Source: Pseudophaeobacter arcticus DSM 23566 (GTDB lineage Bacteria > Pseudomonadota > Alphaproteobacteria > Rhodobacterales > Rhodobacteraceae). From it: 64,000 bases of DNA. Each line of letters starts with the position of its first letter. Positions within the stretch are counted from its first letter, which is position 1. The translations under genes and the position numbers were made by a program. This document shows positions 33,638 to 43,683 of the stretch, piece after piece. The notes beneath the pieces were generated by a model that made no database searches, had not been told where the DNA came from, and saw nothing but the letters and a program-made list of their open reading frames with translations. The stretch lies in the NCBI RefSeq assembly GCF_000473205.1, contig NZ_KI421507.1, positions 1,399,934 to 1,463,933 of the forward strand. Direction: 5' to 3'.

Positions 33638-35728
33638 TCATTCCGCGGCCAGCTTGATGACCGGCTGCATCCGTTCCAGCACCTCATCGCTCAGGTGGCA
33701 TTTGATCTGGTGCCCCGCCTGCAGAACGCGGGTGGGCGGTACCTCTCTATCACAAAGCCCACCCGGCACCTCGCCTTTCCAGCGGCATCGCGTTTGAAAT
33801 GGGCAGCCCGAGGGCGGATCCATCGCCGAAGGAATATCGCCCTCCAGGACGATATGTTGCTTTTGGATTGATGTATCGGCAATCGGCACCGCACTGAGCA
33901 GGGCTTCGGTATAGGGGTGGTAGGGCGGCGAAAAGACCTGATCGGTATCGCCCAGCTCCACCACATGGCCCAGATACATCACCATCACCCGATCACTGAG
34001 ATAGCGCACGATGGACAGATCGTGGCTGATAAACAGCAGGGTGGTTTTTTCGGTGCGCTGGATCTCCATCAAAAGGTCTGTCACGGCGGCCTGAACCGAA
34101 ACATCCAGTGCCGATACCGGCTCATCCGCCACCACAATCCGCGCCCCGCCCGAAAAGGCCCGCGCAATGCCCACCCGCTGCTTCTGCCCGCCCGAAAGCT
34201 GGCGTGGCATCCGATCCGCAAAGGCCCGTGGCAGTTTGACCAGATCCAGAAGTTCAAGCATGCGCTGTCGGCGCTCCAGGTCGCTGTCACCTATGTCAAA
34301 CACCTCCAGTGCCCGGATGATCTGGCGCCCCACAGTCATGGATGGGTTGAGCGTGTCAAATGGGTTTTGGAACACCATCTGTACATCCGAGATGGTTCTG
34401 GTGTCACGGTCCTCAATAGGGGTTTGTTCAATGTTTTGACCATCCAGCAGGATTTCACCCTCGGTGGCGGTCTCCAGCCCCATCAACACCTTGGCAAAGG
34501 TGGACTTGCCACAGCCGGATTCCCCAACAATGGCGAGCGTTTCAGACTCCCTCGCCTCAAAGCTCAGGGTTTCATTGGCTTTGACCACCCTTTTGGCCCC
34601 CCCACCAAACAGCGCATTGGCTGCCACCTCATAATATTTCTTGAGATTGTCGATCTTGAGAACAACCGCGCCGGGTTTGGTCTTTTCCTTCTGCGCCGCA
34701 ACGGCAATGGGCGCGTTCCAGTCGATCTCCTGGTGGCGCAGACAGCGGGTGGCATGGCGGTCGTTCCCCGTCACATCTGCCATATCGATCTGTCCGACAT
34801 CGCAGCGGCCCGCTTCAAAGTAGTCGCACCTGGGGCCAAAATTGCAGCCTGTCGGCCGCTCATGCGGCAGCGGAAAGTTGCCGGGGATCGCCACCAGCGG
34901 ATGGGCGTTCTTGTCGGCACCAGGCAGCGGGATTGAGCGGAACAGGGCCTGAGTATAGGGGTGCTGCATCTCATCAAACACCTCCGCGATCGAGCCCCGC
35001 TCGACCGCCTCGCCCGAATACATCACGCAAAGTCGGTCACAGGTCTCCAGGATCAACCCCAGGTTATGGCTGATGAACAGCATCGAGGTGCCGTATTTCT
35101 TACCCAGCTCCTTGACCAGCTCGACCACGGCGGCTTCAACCGTCACATCCAACGCAGTCGTCGGCTCATCCAGGATCAGCAGCGCCGGTTTTGACATCAA
35201 GGCCATGGCAATGACAATACGCTGCTGTTGCCCCCCAGACAGCTGATGCGGATAAGAGTTCAGCATTCGCTCCGGATCGGGCAAGCGGACATCCGTGACA
35301 ACCTCCAGCGCACGTTCATAGGCTTGGCTTTCACTGATGCCCTCATGGATCATGGGCACTTCCATCAGTTGGCGCCCAATTTTCATCGCCGGGTTGAGGC
35401 TGGCCATAGGTTCCTGATAGATCATTGCAATCTCATTGCCGCGGATATCCCGCAACTCCTCGGCACTCATCTGCGCCAGATCGCGGCCCTTGAACTTGAT
35501 CGAGCCGCCAACAATGCGGCCGTTCTTGCCCAGATCCTGCATCACCCCCAGCGCCACGGTGGATTTGCCACAGCCGGATTCGCCAACCAGCCCCACCGCT
35601 TCACCGGGGTGTACCGAGACAGAAAAATCCATCACCGCAGGGATTTCCCGCAACCGGGTAAAAAAGGAAATCGACAGCTTGTCGATCTCAAGCACCGGCC
35701 CATCAGTCTCTGACAGTTTGTTCATCAT
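33638..35728 (-). CDS. Peptide ABC transporter ATP-binding protein, DppD-DppF fusion
   Basis: 696 residues with two complete ABC domains. First: GLVGESGCGKSTVALGVMQD, YPHQLSGGQQQRIVIAMAL, LLILDEPTTALDV; second: AIVGESGCGKSTFAKVLMGL, MPRQLSGGQKQRVGIARAF, IVVADEPVSALDVSVQAAVT. Each is followed by an oligopeptide-type C-terminal domain with Cys-rich ends (TGCNFGPRCDYFEAGRCDVG and SGCPFQTRCRWKGEVPGGLC) that may bind an Fe-S cluster. It energises uptake through the two permeases upstream. Last gene of the operon; the 96-nt gap before it holds a palindromic element. Confidence 0.95.
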   Translation of the reverse strand: MMNKLSETDGPVLEIDKLSISFFTRLREIPAVMDFSVSVHPGEAVGLVGESGCGKSTVALGVMQDLGKNGRIVGGSIKFKGRDLAQMSAEELRDIRGNEIAMIYQEPMASLNPAMKIGRQLMEVPMIHEGISESQAYERALEVVTDVRLPDPERMLNSYPHQLSGGQQQRIVIAMALMSKPALLILDEPTTALDVTVEAAVVELVKELGKKYGTSMLFISHNLGLILETCDRLCVMYSGEAVERGSIAEVFDEMQHPYTQALFRSIPLPGADKNAHPLVAIPGNFPLPHERPTGCNFGPRCDYFEAGRCDVGQIDMADVTGNDRHATRCLRHQEIDWNAPIAVAAQKEKTKPGAVVLKIDNLKKYYEVAANALFGGGAKRVVKANETLSFEARESETLAIVGESGCGKSTFAKVLMGLETATEGEILLDGQNIEQTPIEDRDTRTISDVQMVFQNPFDTLNPSMTVGRQIIRALEVFDIGDSDLERRQRMLELLDLVKLPRAFADRMPRQLSGGQKQRVGIARAFSGGARIVVADEPVSALDVSVQAAVTDLLMEIQRTEKTTLLFISHDLSIVRYLSDRVMVMYLGHVVELGDTDQVFSPPYHPYTEALLSAVPIADTSIQKQHIVLEGDIPSAMDPPSGCPFQTRCRWKGEVPGGLCDREVPPTRVLQAGHQIKCHLSDEVLERMQPVIKLAAE

Positions 35729-35754
35729 CGTGTCTCCCTGCTGAGCCCAAAAGG

Positions 35755-35815
35755 ATTACCCTTTCATTTGGCCTCAAATATCCCGGGGGTCCGGGGGCTG
35801 GCCCCCGGCGCTGCC
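35755..35815 (-). repeat. Palindromic element between permease and ATPase genes
   Basis: On the minus strand: GCCGGGGGC-CA-GCCCCCGG, then ACCCCCGGGATATTTGAGG and CCAAATGAAAG. The same order (GGGGGC/GCCCCC hairpin, C run, GRTATTT, ATGAAAG) occurs inside nnr at 4552-4614. The strong stem between cotranscribed genes may also tune mRNA levels. Confidence 0.6.
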
Positions 35816-35824
35816 AGGTTTGGA

Positions 35825-37267
35825 TTAATCCTTCAGGCTCTCTTCACGCAGCCCATCCGCCAGTAGATTGAGGCCCAGAACCATGCTCAACAGTGCAATT
35901 GCTGGTGGCAGGGCGGGGTGCAGATAGATCGCCAGTAGCTTGCGCCCCTCATTGATGGTCGATCCCCAGTCGGGGCTTTCCGGTGGCAACCCGAGGCCAA
36001 AAAAACCTAATGTTCCTAACAGGATGGTCGTGTACCCAATGCGCAGGCAAAAATCGACAATCAGCGGCCCACGCGCATTGGGCAGCACTTCCCACAGCAT
36101 GATGTACCAGGGGCGCTCGCCGCGGGTTTGGGCTGCTGCCACATAGTCGCGGGTTTTGATATCCATGGCGAGGCCACGCACAATACGAAACACCGTGGGC
36201 GAGTTCACAAAGACCACCGACACAAAAACCACGAGGATGCCGCCGGGAATGTTTATTCTGTCCAGAACCGCAGGCAGGATATCGACCTTGGAACCGGGGG
36301 CGTTCACCACCATCAGATAAAGGGCCAGCATCGGCAGCAAAACGACCCCAAGGTAGAGACGGTTTTGCGCCGGTTGGGTGCGATACCGCGCATTGATCAG
36401 CACGTAGAAAAAGATCAGCGGAAAGGCAAAAAGCACAATGGCCATATACTGCGGCAGCCCTGTGAGCACAATTTCCGGCGTGACCAGCAGGTAAAACAGC
36501 AAGATCACCGGGAAGGCCAGGATCAGATTGGCAAGGAAGGACAAAACAGTGTCGAGCCGCCCACCAAAATACCCTGCAGGCAGGCCAAGTGTGATGCCAA
36601 CCATAAAGGCAAACAGCGTCGCCAGCGGCGCAATCTTGACCACCTCCCAGGCGCCCTTGACCATGCGGCTAAAGACATCGCGGGCCAGGTTGTCGCCGCC
36701 CAGAAGATACCACTGAAAATCACCCTCTTCGGGGCTGCGCAGCGGTGTCCCTGGCACTTTGTTTTTCAGGCCGGATAGCTGCGCCAGTGGATCATGGGTG
36801 ACAATCAGGTCAAAGGCGCCAAAGAAACCAGTGAACACCCAAAACATCACCAGCGCAAAACCGATCATGCCGATTGGGCTGTCAAACAGCTTGCCATAGA
36901 GACCAAGCCTGCGTTTGTAGCGGATCGACAGGGTGAACAGCAGCACCAGGGCGATCCAGACGGGTAAGAACCGCTGCGCCATTGCGCCGATAATACCGGC
37001 ACCTGTTCCCATGATAATGCCCAGAACCAGATAGCAGACAAGCAGGGCGGTTGTGGCCCATAGCGCCGCCTTGACGGCCCAACTGGCCAGCGCACGCGGT
37101 TCAGTGCTGAGGCCGGTGCTGCCATTGCCGGTATTGATGACCCGCTGTTCTGGCAACACTGCGCTGAGCAGGATCCAGACCAGGACCGAGATGGCAAGAA
37201 GCCCAAGGGCGAAAAAGAGAACGGGGTCGAGGAAGGCGATCTTGCCGGTCCAGCTGAGAGGGTCCAT
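35825..37267 (-). CDS. Peptide ABC transporter permease, DppC type, extended
   Basis: 480 residues where DppC proteins have about 300. The extra N-terminal 150 residues add hydrophobic segments (LDPVLFFALGLLAISVLVWI; ALWATTALLVCYLVLGIIMG; FLPVWIALVLLFTLSI) before the usual SPIGMIGFALVMFWVFTGFF start. The BPD_transp_1 core has the EAA-like loop YVAAAQTRGERPWYIMLWEV and ends in GLNLLADGLREESL, the family C terminus. Within the core a further insert lies around GLPQYMAIVLFAFPLIFFYV. Second permease of the operon. Confidence 0.93.
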   Translation of the reverse strand: MDPLSWTGKIAFLDPVLFFALGLLAISVLVWILLSAVLPEQRVINTGNGSTGLSTEPRALASWAVKAALWATTALLVCYLVLGIIMGTGAGIIGAMAQRFLPVWIALVLLFTLSIRYKRRLGLYGKLFDSPIGMIGFALVMFWVFTGFFGAFDLIVTHDPLAQLSGLKNKVPGTPLRSPEEGDFQWYLLGGDNLARDVFSRMVKGAWEVVKIAPLATLFAFMVGITLGLPAGYFGGRLDTVLSFLANLILAFPVILLFYLLVTPEIVLTGLPQYMAIVLFAFPLIFFYVLINARYRTQPAQNRLYLGVVLLPMLALYLMVVNAPGSKVDILPAVLDRINIPGGILVVFVSVVFVNSPTVFRIVRGLAMDIKTRDYVAAAQTRGERPWYIMLWEVLPNARGPLIVDFCLRIGYTTILLGTLGFFGLGLPPESPDWGSTINEGRKLLAIYLHPALPPAIALLSMVLGLNLLADGLREESLKD

Positions 37268-37282
37268 GTCTGTCTCCTTCCG

Positions 37283-38335
37283 TTATGAAATGCGAATGCG
37301 GGGATTAAGGAAGACATAGCCAATGTCAGAAATCAGCTGGGTCACCAGGACGACAAAGACCGAAACAACCGAAATCGCCAGTAACAGCTCAATGTCGTTA
37401 TTGCCTGCGGCCTGCACAAGTATCCATCCGAAGCCTTTGTAGTTAAATAGGGTTTCCACAATGACGACGCCATTGAGCAACCAGGGAAACTGCAACATGA
37501 TCACGGTGAACGGCGCAATCAGCGCATTGCGCAGGGCGTGTTTCAAAACAATCTTGGGAAAGCTGACACCTTTGAGCCGGGCTGTGCGAATATACTGCGC
37601 TGTCATCACCTCGGTCATCGAGGCGCGTGTCATGCGGGCGATATAGCCCATGCCATAAAGCGCAATTGTCAGAACCGGCAGAAAGAAATTTTCAAAGGTG
37701 GGATTCTCGGTGGCGGCGGTGGCAGAGCCTTTGAACCATTTTAATCCAACGGTGGAAGAGGTGAAGATCGCGATAAAAACCACGCCAGAGACGTATTCCG
37801 GGGTGGCGGTGGTCAGAATGGAGACGGTGGAAAGACTGCGGTCCGTAACCGATCCTTCGCGCATGCCGGCCAGAACACCAATGATCAACGCCGAGGGGAT
37901 CATCAGCAGCAACACCCAGCCCATCAGTCGCAGAGTATTGCCCAGGCGTTCCGTGACCACACTGGCGACATCTTTCTGCAATACCGTTGAATGGCCCCAG
38001 TGGCCTTGCAGAATGCCGCAGAACCTTGGCGCCTCAGCGGCTTGGACCTGGGCCGCAACGCCGGTTATGCAGCGGCCGGTTGTTCCGTCGTCACTCTCCA
38101 GTGTCCAGCCGGGCAATACTCCCAGCCACTGGCCATATTTGACAGCCATCGGCTGACTATAGCCGTTTTTGTCAAGCCAGCTGGCCACGGCCTCGTCGGT
38201 CATCCGAAAATTGCCCTGGGTCTTGGCGAGCTTTTCCAGATTTGGATACAAATTGGTGAGCGTAAAAACGATGAACGTCAGGCATAGCGCCGTCAGGAGC
38301 ATCACGCCTGAACGGCGTAAAATGAACAATCCCAT
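37283..38335 (-). CDS. Peptide ABC transporter permease, DppB type
   Basis: 350 residues. MGLFILRRSGVMLLTALCLT is the N-terminal helix with the DppB start; a periplasmic loop of about 90 residues follows (residues 35-125), then helices with the EAA loop YIRTARLKGVSFPKIVLKHA and the end VTQLISDIGYVFLNPRIRIS. Pairs with the DppC-type permease 15 nt downstream. The periplasmic loop is longer than in E. coli DppB and contains two Cys. Confidence 0.94.
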   Translation of the reverse strand: MGLFILRRSGVMLLTALCLTFIVFTLTNLYPNLEKLAKTQGNFRMTDEAVASWLDKNGYSQPMAVKYGQWLGVLPGWTLESDDGTTGRCITGVAAQVQAAEAPRFCGILQGHWGHSTVLQKDVASVVTERLGNTLRLMGWVLLLMIPSALIIGVLAGMREGSVTDRSLSTVSILTTATPEYVSGVVFIAIFTSSTVGLKWFKGSATAATENPTFENFFLPVLTIALYGMGYIARMTRASMTEVMTAQYIRTARLKGVSFPKIVLKHALRNALIAPFTVIMLQFPWLLNGVVIVETLFNYKGFGWILVQAAGNNDIELLLAISVVSVFVVLVTQLISDIGYVFLNPRIRIS

Positions 38336-38404
38336 AGGTTTCCCTGTTGGTCTGGCGTCAAAACCGGGGCAGCCTCGGAGGCGCAGCCTTGGTTTTCTTG
38401 GCTG

Positions 38405-38437
38405 CCCTGAGCCGCAGTACAGATCTGCGGCTCAGGG
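38405..38437 (-). promoter_or_regulatory. 13-bp hairpin between binding-protein and permease genes
   Basis: CCCTGAGCCGCAG and CTGCGGCTCAGGG with a 7-nt loop, just after the binding-protein stop. Such stems often protect the abundant upstream message and lower read-through into permease genes. Confidence 0.8.
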
Positions 38438-38462
38438 GGAGGGACATGCTGGAGGCCGGTAT

Positions 38463-40130
38463 CTAGGCCGACCACCCCCATTTGTAGTGGTGATGTTCAA
38501 AGGTCACATGCATATCGGCATTGGCAACGCCCTCGCGCATGTGCCGATAGAGTGAACGCCAGTAGGGCTGGATGGTGACGCCTTCGTCCTGAATGATCAT
38601 TTCCATCTTCTTCATCACTTCGCGGCGCTTATCCGCGTCTGCAATGGCCAGGGCCTGGGTCAGCAGGGCATCGAACTCTTCATTGGACCAGCCAAACTCG
38701 TTCCAGGCCTCGCCCGAGCGATAGGCCAGCGCGTGGATTTGCACACCCAGCGGGCGTGGATTCCAGTTGGTAGAGCTGAAGGGGTATTTCACCCAGTCAT
38801 TCCAGAAGGTCGAGCCAGGCAGCACTGTGCGCTTTACCTTGAAACCGGCATCGCGCAGCTGTGCGGCAACCGCATCGGTGGTGTTTTTGCGCCAGTCGTC
38901 ATCAATCGAAATGATTTCATGCTCGAAATCCAGCATGCCCGCCTCGTCCATCAGGGCGCGGGCCGCTTCGGGATCATATTTCTGCGGTGGCAGTTTGGCA
39001 TACTCGGGATGGATTGGACCCACATGGTGGTTCTCGGCCGCCTGGCCACGGTTGCCATAGCCCAGCTCAAGACAGACCGCGTTATCAACGGCCATCTGGA
39101 TTGCCTGGCGCACCCGTTTATCCGCATAGGGACGTTTGCCGTCCACTTCAGCCAGCTGATTGGGGCGCACCACGATGGTGGCCATGGTGACAACCTCGGA
39201 TTTGGGGTAGCCCAGCGCATCCATCACATCGATGAATTCACCAACCGATTCATAGAGCATATCAACTTCGTCTGATTCCAATGCAGCCAGCCAGGAGGAG
39301 GGGTCGGTGCCAAAATCGGTGTATTCGATGCGATCCAGGGCAGGTGTGCCGTAGACCTCTTCGCCCCACCATTTATGCGCGGTATTGCGGTCCAACACGG
39401 CTTTGACACCCACCTCCAGCGAGCTGAGAAGATAGGGGCCGGTGCCGACGTTTTTAGTGAAGTCAGTGGTCTGGAAGCTGGAATGGGTAATGGCGGCAGG
39501 ATAATCCGCCATGCCGGCAATCAGTGAAATATCCGGGCCAGGCAAGTTCAGGCGGAGGGTGTGTTCGTCCACAATCTCGATACCGCCCTCAACGGCGGCG
39601 TTTGTCTCGGGGTCAATCAGGGTGGAGAAACGCCCGGCCATCGAGTTGCCTTCCAGCCCCTTGTCACACCAGCCGGCGATATTGCGCGCCACATCTTCGG
39701 CGGTGAAGGCGTCGCCATTGTTCCAGGTCGCGCCCTTGCGCAGGTTCAACGTATAGACGGTGGCGTCTTCATTGACCTCCCAGCTTTCCAGCAACATGCC
39801 CCGGATCGAGCCGTCATTGTTGTATTCCACCAGGTATTCGAGTGTCCCCCGCGTCTGGTTCGCCATCTGGGACCAGTCATAGGTGCGTGGGTCTTTGAGA
39901 GGGCGGACCTCCATTTGCACCCTCAGGGTGCCACCGGATTTCATTTCGGTCGCTGCCTGGGCCGCAGGGGCCGTCAACCCAAGAAGGCCGTAGGCCGCAG
40001 CAGCGCTCACCCCCAGACCGGTGGCGCGGGTCAGAAATTCGCGGCGGTCCAGTTTACCGTCGATGACTTCCTGGGCATGCATTTGTGCGGCCCAGTGTGG
40101 CGTCACATCTGTTGTGGAATTATGGGTCAT
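38463..40130 (-). CDS. Peptide ABC transporter substrate-binding protein
   Basis: 555 residues of SBP_bac_5 type. The ATG at 40130 has GGGAG 8 nt upstream. The N terminus has KLDRREFLTRATGLGVSAAA, a twin-arginine signal ending near TAPAAQA, so the protein is exported folded; this is unusual but known for some of these proteins. The mature part has NLRKGATWNNGDAFTAEDVA, the family signature, and VRQAIQMAVDNA. First structural gene of the transporter operon; the ligand (peptide, opine or other) cannot be told. Confidence 0.94.
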   Translation of the reverse strand: MTHNSTTDVTPHWAAQMHAQEVIDGKLDRREFLTRATGLGVSAAAAYGLLGLTAPAAQAATEMKSGGTLRVQMEVRPLKDPRTYDWSQMANQTRGTLEYLVEYNNDGSIRGMLLESWEVNEDATVYTLNLRKGATWNNGDAFTAEDVARNIAGWCDKGLEGNSMAGRFSTLIDPETNAAVEGGIEIVDEHTLRLNLPGPDISLIAGMADYPAAITHSSFQTTDFTKNVGTGPYLLSSLEVGVKAVLDRNTAHKWWGEEVYGTPALDRIEYTDFGTDPSSWLAALESDEVDMLYESVGEFIDVMDALGYPKSEVVTMATIVVRPNQLAEVDGKRPYADKRVRQAIQMAVDNAVCLELGYGNRGQAAENHHVGPIHPEYAKLPPQKYDPEAARALMDEAGMLDFEHEIISIDDDWRKNTTDAVAAQLRDAGFKVKRTVLPGSTFWNDWVKYPFSSTNWNPRPLGVQIHALAYRSGEAWNEFGWSNEEFDALLTQALAIADADKRREVMKKMEMIIQDEGVTIQPYWRSLYRHMREGVANADMHVTFEHHHYKWGWSA

Positions 40131-40448
40131 TTGGATCTCCCTTTGGTGCACCGCGGGGAAATGTTCCCCCTCTGGACATTGCCAATGTGTTTCTGGACCT
40201 GTGGTCAGAAATGGTGCTGTTGTGGCTTGCTGCCATTTGATGACCTCATTCGGCCCTAGTTCTGGGGGCAGGTCAATGCTCAGAATCGATCTTTAAGTGG
40301 TTAAAAGCGACATTGTTGGTGTCGATTTTGAATTATCTCACTCAGTCCATCAGATGACTGGGCACCTGTGCCCAGTTCTTCGGGTCCGAAAGCTGTGTCA
40401 CCTTGTTGAGTCGATGCGAAAGAATCGCAAAAGCTGTCACCGCCCAGG

Positions 40449-40500
40449 CAGGCAGAATCACGGGCAGAATCACTGGCGGGATCGCAGGCGGAATCACAGG
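40449..40500. repeat. Four 12-bp tandem repeats after the AraC gene
   Basis: CAGGCAGAATCA, CGGGCAGAATCA, CTGGCGGGATCG, CAGGCGGAATCA, then a partial copy. They lie at and just past the stop codon of the AraC-type regulator. Confidence 0.75.
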
Positions 40501-41306
40501 CGTTTGCGGGATGATTTTCGCAGGGTGCTGGGGGTTTGGCCGGTATGCTGGGTAATAAAGCGGGTGAAATAGGCGGGGCTGCCAAATCCAATCTGATCAG
40601 CGATATCCCGCATGGTCATATCGGAAAAGGCCAACAGGCAGCGCGCAGCATAGAGCTGGCGTTCGGTCAGCAAAGCCGCAGCAGTTTTACCGGTTTCTGA
40701 CTTGCAGACACGAGTGAGATGGGTCGGGGTCACATTCAGGGCGGCGGCATGATCGGCCATTGTCGTGCGGGCGTCATAATATTCGCTGACGCGTTGGCAA
40801 TAGGCCTGTGACAGGCGCCGGGCGGCGGATGGCCGTTCTGGGGGCAGGGGCCCCGAGGGCGGCAGGCGCCGCAATTGAATGCTGATCAGCTCGCTATAAG
40901 ATTGCAGGGCGCGGCGCCACAGCGCCGGGTGGCCTGTTTGTTCCTGCACCATGGCTTCGAGCAGAGCATTCAGCCGTGCCTGTTCGCGGGCGTCAGAGAT
41001 TTTCAGATGCAGGGGTTTGTCAGGTGTGGCAACCGGGGCCGAGACCGGAATTTTGAGTGCCTGCCCCAGGCACTGGCGGCCAAATTCAACGGACCAAAGC
41101 GACCTGGCGGGAAAAAACAAGGCGCTATGTGTGCTGAACCCACGTTGGTTGCCATCCATCAGCATACGCCCCTGACCACGGGTGACCCAGATCAGCAGAT
41201 GCTCACCGCGATCATGCGGGAGCTCGGTTTGCCATGCGCCAGACGATACCAGTTGGGAAAGTGGAATAACCTGGATTTCTTCGTTTGGGGTCGGATCAAA
41301 AGGCAT
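40494..41306 (-). CDS. AraC-family transcriptional regulator
   Basis: 270 residues. N-terminal cupin-like sensing domain (HLLIWVTRGQGRMLMDGNQR) and C-terminal double HTH: MADHAAALNVTPTHLTRVCK, then LAFSDMTMRDIADQIGFGSP with AYFTRFITQHTGQTPS, the AraC signature. It sits upstream of the transporter operon on the same strand, about 360 nt from it, and probably controls it in response to the imported compound. Confidence 0.93.
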   Translation of the reverse strand: MPFDPTPNEEIQVIPLSQLVSSGAWQTELPHDRGEHLLIWVTRGQGRMLMDGNQRGFSTHSALFFPARSLWSVEFGRQCLGQALKIPVSAPVATPDKPLHLKISDAREQARLNALLEAMVQEQTGHPALWRRALQSYSELISIQLRRLPPSGPLPPERPSAARRLSQAYCQRVSEYYDARTTMADHAAALNVTPTHLTRVCKSETGKTAAALLTERQLYAARCLLAFSDMTMRDIADQIGFGSPAYFTRFITQHTGQTPSTLRKSSRKRL

Positions 41307-41572
41307 TAAGTGGCAAACACTTCGCTACTAGGTTCAATTTAATACAAGCAGGGCATGAATTTTTGATTCGGGCAAGTTCTCCCGGAAAATGTGTTTACCT
41401 TAAGGTGTTCGTTTTCTAGGTGCGCAATCAGAGGCCTGTGCCTCAGATGGCAATTCTTGCAGCCATATTGCGGCGGTTATTTCCCGCAACCATCTGAAAC
41501 TGTGGTGCTTTTTGGTGTTTTGCCAGGGGGCACCCTGGGCGGATCTGGGCCGTGCGGAGGCCTGAGGTCAGA

Positions 41573-42439
41573 TCACACCGCGCTGGAAGGGACGACCGTC
41601 CAGTCTTTCATTCTAGAGCGAAACCAGCTGCGTTGCCGTTTGGCATAGCGGCGCGTGGCGATGGCTGCCTGTTCCCGCGCGGCCTCCAGTGTCAGCTCAC
41701 CACGGATATAGCCCATCAATTCCGGCACACCGATGGCCTTGCACGAGGGGAGCCTGGGATCGTAGCGGTCACGCATCGCCTCCACCTCTTCCAAGGCACC
41801 TTGCTCTAACATCTGATCAAAGCGTTGACGGATGCGGGGCTCCAGCCAGTCTTTGGGACTATCCATAACCAGGGCGGAACAGGTGCCAATTGGCAAAACA
41901 GGTGCGGGGGTGTCGTCTTGCCAATCTGCCAGGGATCGTCCTGAGGCCTGCAAGACCTCCCAGGCGCGCTGTACCCTGGCCCGATTGTTTAGATCTATAC
42001 GCGCGGCGGTTTGCCGGTCGAGCTGCGCTAGCAGCGCGTCAAGCGTGAGGGAATCACCACGTGCACGAATCTCGTCGGGTGTTGGCGGGATTTCTGCCAG
42101 CCCTTCGGTGAGGGTGGAAAAATATAGCCCGGTGCCGCCAACGATAATGGGACGCTCAGAGCCCTCCAGCAGGGATTTGACCTCTCGCAGCCAGTGGCCT
42201 GCGGAATATTGCGCATCATATGCGACATGACCGTACAGACGGTGCGGCAGGCGCTGCTCATCCGCGCGCGAGGGGCGGGCGGTAACCACGCGCCAGCAAT
42301 CGTAGATCTGGCTCGCATCCGCGTTGACGATCACACCGCCTTGTTTTTGCGCGATTTCCATCGCCAGGGAAGATTTCCCGGAGGCCGTGGGGCCGGCCAG
42401 AAGCACGGGTTTGTCCGGGTCAAGATCGGGCAGCAGCAT
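41573..42439 (-). CDS. miaA: tRNA dimethylallyltransferase
   Basis: Adds dimethylallyl to A37 of tRNAs reading UNN codons. 288 residues. P-loop [39 protein letters not shown] with the catalytic Asp; [20 protein letters not shown]; tRNA-binding [51 protein letters not shown] near the end. Divergent from pyrH with 153 nt between. Confidence 0.96.
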   Translation of the reverse strand: MLLPDLDPDKPVLLAGPTASGKSSLAMEIAQKQGGVIVNADASQIYDCWRVVTARPSRADEQRLPHRLYGHVAYDAQYSAGHWLREVKSLLEGSERPIIVGGTGLYFSTLTEGLAEIPPTPDEIRARGDSLTLDALLAQLDRQTAARIDLNNRARVQRAWEVLQASGRSLADWQDDTPAPVLPIGTCSALVMDSPKDWLEPRIRQRFDQMLEQGALEEVEAMRDRYDPRLPSCKAIGVPELMGYIRGELTLEAAREQAAIATRRYAKRQRSWFRSRMKDWTVVPSSAV

Positions 42440-42592
42440 GAGGGGTCCGTCCAGAGGTTTGCGAGTTTAGGTCAGCGGCAGGTTGGAAACAGATCAGAAA
42501 CAGAGAGGAAAGCGGCTTACCCGCATTGAAACTCGTCGCATTTTGCTTCATTTTGCCGCGCAAACTAACCCCCTCATCTGCCGGAGCGCAAC

Positions 42593-43339
42593 ATGCCCCT
42601 TGATCTCGAAACGCTGGATACTGTTCCAGACGCTACCTATAACCGTGTCATGCTGAAAATCTCCGGCGAGGCGCTGATGGGCGATCAGGGGTTCGGCCTG
42701 CACCCCCCCACCGTTCAGCGCATCGCGCGGGAAGTCAAAACCGTGCACGACATGGGCGTCGAGATTTGCATGGTGATTGGCGGTGGCAATATTTTCCGCG
42801 GCCTGTCCGGTGCCGCCCAGGGGATGGAGCGCACCACTGCCGATTATATGGGCATGCTGGCCACGGTCATGAACGCCCTGGCCATGCAAAGCGCCCTCGA
42901 GGATCTGGGGGTATTCTGCCGGGTGATCTCTGCCATCCCGATGGATCAGGTCTGCGAGCCCTATATTCGCCGCCGTGCGGTGCGCCACCTGGAAAAAAAG
43001 CGGGTCTGCATCTTTGCTGCCGGCACCGGCAACCCCTATTTCACCACCGACACCGCTGCGACGCTGCGCGCCAACGAGATGGGCTGTGAAGTGATCTTTA
43101 AAGGCACCAAGGTGGATGGTGTCTATGACAAAGACCCTGAAAAACACGCCGATGCCAAACGCTATGACATGGTCACTTTTGACGATGTTCTGGCCAAGCG
43201 CCTTGGGGTGATGGATGCCTCGGCGATTGCCCTGGCGCGGGACAACAACCTGCCCATCATTGTGTTCTCGCTGGATGAGCCCGGCGGGTTTCGCGGAATT
43301 CTGGCAGGTGAGGGAACCTATACCAAGGTGCAGGGGTAA
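42593..43339 (+). CDS. pyrH: UMP kinase
   Basis: Phosphorylates UMP to UDP; hexameric amino-acid-kinase fold, 248 residues. [79 protein letters not shown] and [20 protein letters not shown] are diagnostic. First gene of the pyrH-frr-uppS-cdsA-dxr-rseP-bamA series. Confidence 0.97.
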   Translation: MPLDLETLDTVPDATYNRVMLKISGEALMGDQGFGLHPPTVQRIAREVKTVHDMGVEICMVIGGGNIFRGLSGAAQGMERTTADYMGMLATVMNALAMQSALEDLGVFCRVISAIPMDQVCEPYIRRRAVRHLEKKRVCIFAAGTGNPYFTTDTAATLRANEMGCEVIFKGTKVDGVYDKDPEKHADAKRYDMVTFDDVLAKRLGVMDASAIALARDNNLPIIVFSLDEPGGFRGILAGEGTYTKVQG

Positions 43340-43683
43340 CCTTTACTTGTCTGCGCGTTTTTGAGTTTTAGGAAAGTTTTGCGCTGTCATACGCCTGATA
43401 CTTTTTGCGCCTAAGTCAGAGCCAGGCATCATTTACAGAACGTGAAGGCCGGGGGAATTGATCTATCCCGGCGATGCCACGGTCCCCCCTGGACCCCATT
43501 TTTCTGCGCGTGATGGCCTGCCATCGCGCGCAATTTCGTTCCGGGAACCGGGGCAACCCGCAGGCGGTGGGCTGTGATTTCATAGCGAGGCTGCGCAGAA
43601 AACGAGGTCATGATCGCTATACATTGACGGACCAATGGCTTATGAGCGGATCAAAGACTGCCTCAAGTCAGGGGAGAGAAGAG
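43340..43683. other. Intergenic region between pyrH and frr
   Basis: 344 nt. An open frame upstream of frr (from 43474) has no likeness and no ribosome binding site; I take it as leader. A promoter for frr is likely here, but I cannot place it. Confidence 0.5.

Noticed and set aside
33917..34936. Plus-strand 339-codon frame within the ABC ATPase gene
   Set aside because: His-rich, low-likeness product antisense to two perfect ABC domains.
43474..43683. N-terminal extension of frr
   Set aside because: The frame is open but ribosome recycling factors start at the ATG at 43684, which has a good ribosome binding site.
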